Origin: UBA5209 sp964625015
GTDB taxonomy: Bacteria; Patescibacteriota; Dojkabacteria; SC72
NCBI GenBank assembly: GCA_964625015.1
Contig: CAZUZI010000002.1
Span: forward strand, 1 to 64,000
Direction of reading: 5' to 3'
DNA: 64,000 bases
Below, in pieces: positions 61,438 to 64,000 of the stretch; within the stretch, counting starts at the first letter, position 1; every line of letters begins with the position of its first letter. The notes beneath the pieces are model-generated. The model was not told the origin of the DNA and searched no databases. It was given only the letters and a program-made list of their open reading frames with translations. Position numbers and translations under genes: made by a program.

Positions 61438-62307
61438 ATGTATCTAGGAGCACATGTCTCCTCTGCAGGAGGCGTAGAAAATTCTATAAAGGAGGGGGAT
61501 AAATACGGGATTAATACTATCCAGATTATGCCAACGGCCCCTATGAGATGGGCTACAAAAAAGATTTCTGATGAAAATATTGAGAATTTTGTAAATACTC
61601 TTAAGGGGAGTGTAGTGAAGAAGATATTAATACATGGGATATATTTAACTAATCTTGCAAGAAAAGACAAACAGTTATTTCATCTGGGAAAGATGGGGTT
61701 AGCAGTGTATCTAGATTTTGCTAATAGGGTGTCAGATTTAATTAAAAAGAATGACATCGATGCTGAAATATTAGGTGTGTGTTTTCATCCTGGATCTCAA
61801 AAGGAATTAAACTTTGAAGATAGTATTGAGAGGGTATCATACGGTATGGATTGGGTGTTAGATGAGGTGGGAGGTGATCAATTTTTGTTGATTGAAACCA
61901 CGGCAGGTACGGGTGGGAATTTAGGTAGAACATTCTCTGAGTTAAGAGATATGAGAGATGGTGCAAAGGGAAAGGAGAGGGTTGGTTTTGTACTAGATAC
62001 TCAACATACATTCTCTGCTGGATATGATTGGAATGGTGATATTGATTCTGTAGTTGAGGAGATTGGAGAGACTCTTTCTTTTGAAAGGATTAAGGCTATA
62101 CACCTCAATGACTCAATGGTTAATATCGGTTCTAACAAGGATAGGCATGCTGATTTAGGTGAAGGGAAACTAGGAGAGCAGACTGTAAGAAATATTCTAC
62201 ATAGAGAAGAGTTTAAGGGGATTCCTTTTGTTTTAGAAACACCTTCTCTTAAAAGTCCTAACACTATGATGAAAGAGATAGAAAAGTTAAAAGAACTTGC
62301 AAGCTAA
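61438..62307 (+). CDS. nfo: Endonuclease IV (AP endonuclease)
   Basis: Cuts abasic sites in base-excision repair; tri-zinc TIM barrel. 289 residues. YLGAHVSSAGGVENSI, the zinc ligands in ILIHGIYLTN, FHPGSQ, LLIETTAGTGG, FVLDTQHTFSAGY, and HLNDSMVNIGSNKDRHADLGEG are all in place. TAAAAT lies 7 nt before the ATG (leaderless). Its stop overlaps the next start (TAATG), so the pair forms a small DNA-repair unit. Confidence 0.96.
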   Translation: MYLGAHVSSAGGVENSIKEGDKYGINTIQIMPTAPMRWATKKISDENIENFVNTLKGSVVKKILIHGIYLTNLARKDKQLFHLGKMGLAVYLDFANRVSDLIKKNDIDAEILGVCFHPGSQKELNFEDSIERVSYGMDWVLDEVGGDQFLLIETTAGTGGNLGRTFSELRDMRDGAKGKERVGFVLDTQHTFSAGYDWNGDIDSVVEEIGETLSFERIKAIHLNDSMVNIGSNKDRHADLGEGKLGEQTVRNILHREEFKGIPFVLETPSLKSPNTMMKEIEKLKELAS

Positions 62308-64000
62308 TGAATATGAATCTAAATGAGAAACAGAAAGCGGCTGTAGAACACAAAAAGGGTGCACTTCTGATAATTGCAGGTGCAGGTACAGGTAAGACAG
62401 CAGTAATTACACAAAGGATTCTAAATATTATAAAGAAGGGGTGGGCAAAACCAAGCGAAATTCTTGCACTTACTTTTCTTGAGAAAGCAGCAGAAGAGAT
62501 GCAGAGCAGGGTAGATGAAGAGCTTCCTCTTAGTTATGGTGATATGTGGATTTCGACTTTCCATTCGTTCTGTGATCGTATCCTTCGTCAGGAAGGTCAT
62601 TACATTGGTATCGATACTGATTATGTGTTAATGAGTCAGGCAGAGAGTAATATTTTCTTTAGAAGAGCTATATGGGATCTTTCTTTAAAAAGGTTTAAAC
62701 CTTTTGGTAATCCTATGAAGTTTGTAGACAAGATATTAGACCATTTCTCTAGATTGCAGGATGAGGATATCTCTCCAGAGGAGTATCTTGAGTATGCAAA
62801 TGGTCTTGTTCAAAAGAGTGTCGAAGATCAGGAAGAGTACAAGGATATTCTTGAATTAGCTACTGTTTTTGGTGAATATACAAAGTTAAAGATAGAGAAT
62901 AGTAAGTTAGATTTCGGTGATTTAATAATTTTGACTATTAGGCTGTTTAGAGAGAAACCGAATATTTTGAAAAAATACAGAGAGAAGTTTAAATATATTC
63001 TTGTTGACGAGTATCAGGATACAAATCATACACAGAATGTTTTAGTTAATATCCTTTCTGGTTTTGATCCTAAAAAAGATTCTGAGAAGATTGGAAAGAT
63101 AAATCCTAATCTTACAGTTGTGGGGGATGATGACCAGGCAATCTATAAATTTAGAGGTGCTGCTATCTCTAATATCCTACAGTTTAAAAAGTTATACCCT
63201 AGGGCCAAGGAGATTGTTCTTACTGAAAACTACCGCTCTAGACAAGAGATTCTTGATAGTGCGTATACTTTGATTAGGCATAATAATCCGTATAGGTTAG
63301 AGATTACAGAGAAGATAGAGAAGAGACTTCAGGCAAGGGCTGTTTTTGAAAAAGATGAAAATCCAGTACAGCTTCTTCCTACTGAGAATGAGGATAGCGA
63401 GGCACAGGTGATTGCGGAGGAGATATTAAAATTAACTGGTAATGTTGAGGTCTCAGATATTAAACAGACACATAGTTTTGATATACAGGGACAATCCTCG
63501 TTTGTAGAGCTATTACCAGAGAAAAAATATAAATTCAGTGATATTGCGATTTTAGTTAGGGCGAATGCTCATATGGAAGCGATATTGCAGAATCTAAGGT
63601 ATAAGGGGATTCCGTATAAACTAGGTGGTTCAAGAGGTTTGTATATGAGAGGTGAGATTAGGAGAATAATTGCATTCCTTAGAGTTCTTGTTGATTACAA
63701 GGATGAGGAGTCTATGTATACTGTTTTAGCAATGAATGAGTGGGGTGTTTCTGCTAGAGAGTTTTTAGAGATAAATATGCTAGCGAAAGAGAAAAATATC
63801 TCTGTATGGGAAACATTAGAGAATTTTTGTGATTTAAAGATAGGGGATATTGAAGGAGAAGTTCATATTGAAAAAAATAATTTAATAGAAAAGGTACTCT
63901 CCGAGAGTGCGATTACAGGTCTAGAAAAACTCCTTAATATACTTAATGAGTCTATTAAGATGGTTAGGTCAGAGAAGAGTATTGGTGAAATTCTTTACTA
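62307..64000 (+). CDS. UvrD/PcrA-family helicase (3' end beyond the window)
   Basis: First 564 residues of a superfamily 1A helicase. Walker A GAGTGKTAVIT, ALTFLEKAAEEMQ (motif Ia), Walker B VDEYQDTN, motif III GDDDQAIYKFRGA, and motif IV region LTENYRSRQEIL. The insert between motif IV and the 2B domain is normal. The usual choices are UvrD, PcrA or Rep; the end of the protein would be needed to decide. An alternative ATG lies 6 bp after the first. Confidence 0.95.
   Translation, partial: MNMNLNEKQKAAVEHKKGALLIIAGAGTGKTAVITQRILNIIKKGWAKPSEILALTFLEKAAEEMQSRVDEELPLSYGDMWISTFHSFCDRILRQEGHYIGIDTDYVLMSQAESNIFFRRAIWDLSLKRFKPFGNPMKFVDKILDHFSRLQDEDISPEEYLEYANGLVQKSVEDQEEYKDILELATVFGEYTKLKIENSKLDFGDLIILTIRLFREKPNILKKYREKFKYILVDEYQDTNHTQNVLVNILSGFDPKKDSEKIGKINPNLTVVGDDDQAIYKFRGAAISNILQFKKLYPRAKEIVLTENYRSRQEILDSAYTLIRHNNPYRLEITEKIEKRLQARAVFEKDENPVQLLPTENEDSEAQVIAEEILKLTGNVEVSDIKQTHSFDIQGQSSFVELLPEKKYKFSDIAILVRANAHMEAILQNLRYKGIPYKLGGSRGLYMRGEIRRIIAFLRVLVDYKDEESMYTVLAMNEWGVSAREFLEINMLAKEKNISVWETLENFCDLKIGDIEGEVHIEKNNLIEKVLSESAITGLEKLLNILNESIKMVRSEKSIGEILY

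Overview
This is an AT-rich bacterial chromosome segment, code 11, that reads like a Candidate Phyla Radiation (Patescibacteria) genome. The grounds are the compact gene order, short versions of several enzymes, the family mix (DUF4012, PEGA, Baseplate_J-like, half-size MFS, TasA/SipW) and, most strikingly, the many genes whose start codon lies 5-10 nt after a TATAAT-like -10 box, often with an extended TGn. Most transcripts therefore look leaderless. Shine-Dalgarno (SD) sites are strong mainly inside operons (rpoC, valS). I cannot fix the phylum without searches.

Layout. 1-2473: heat-shock operon hrcA-grpE-dnaK (minus) behind a sigma-A promoter and a degenerate CIRCE operator. 2537-4895: a membrane protein, ribosomal protein L25/Ctc and a glycosyltransferase. 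4889-13097: rpoB-rpoC-rpsL-rpsG (minus). 13361-19892: ftsK, a RodZ-like protein, dnaG, a methyltransferase and rsmA. 19932-25287: a leaderless cell-envelope run (MraY-like transferase, PEGA protein, SDR-DUF4012 fusion). 25288-29651: a Zn-ribbon protein divergent from rpoD, then pilN/pilO-like genes and metG. 29652-30013: an unexplained small transcription unit with a perfect anti-SD complement. 30014-32930: a T-box riboswitch followed by a hypothetical gene and valS. 32980-37961: RNase J, an FtsA-like ATPase, a Baseplate_J-like protein and two tRNAs.

38058-46073 is the replication origin region: jag-yidC-yidD-rnpA-rpmH run leftward and dnaA-oriC-dnaN rightward. oriC carries DnaA boxes and a DnaA-trio-like array. 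46120-51325 holds small membrane and secreted proteins, tRNA-Ser(CGA), a TrmH methylase and tmRNA. 51387-54752 is a surface cluster: SipW-type signal peptidase, TasA-like filament protein and an M14 carboxypeptidase.

54.8-61.3 kb is accessory. An SDR enzyme, a hydrolase and a half MFS transporter are followed by an integrated element: an XRE repressor, divergent overlapping promoters with nested operators, a phage-O-like replication protein behind an attenuator-like leader, and a large serine integrase whose C-terminus is encoded by the antisense strand of tRNA-Ser(GCT). After the element come nfo and the start of a UvrD-family helicase.
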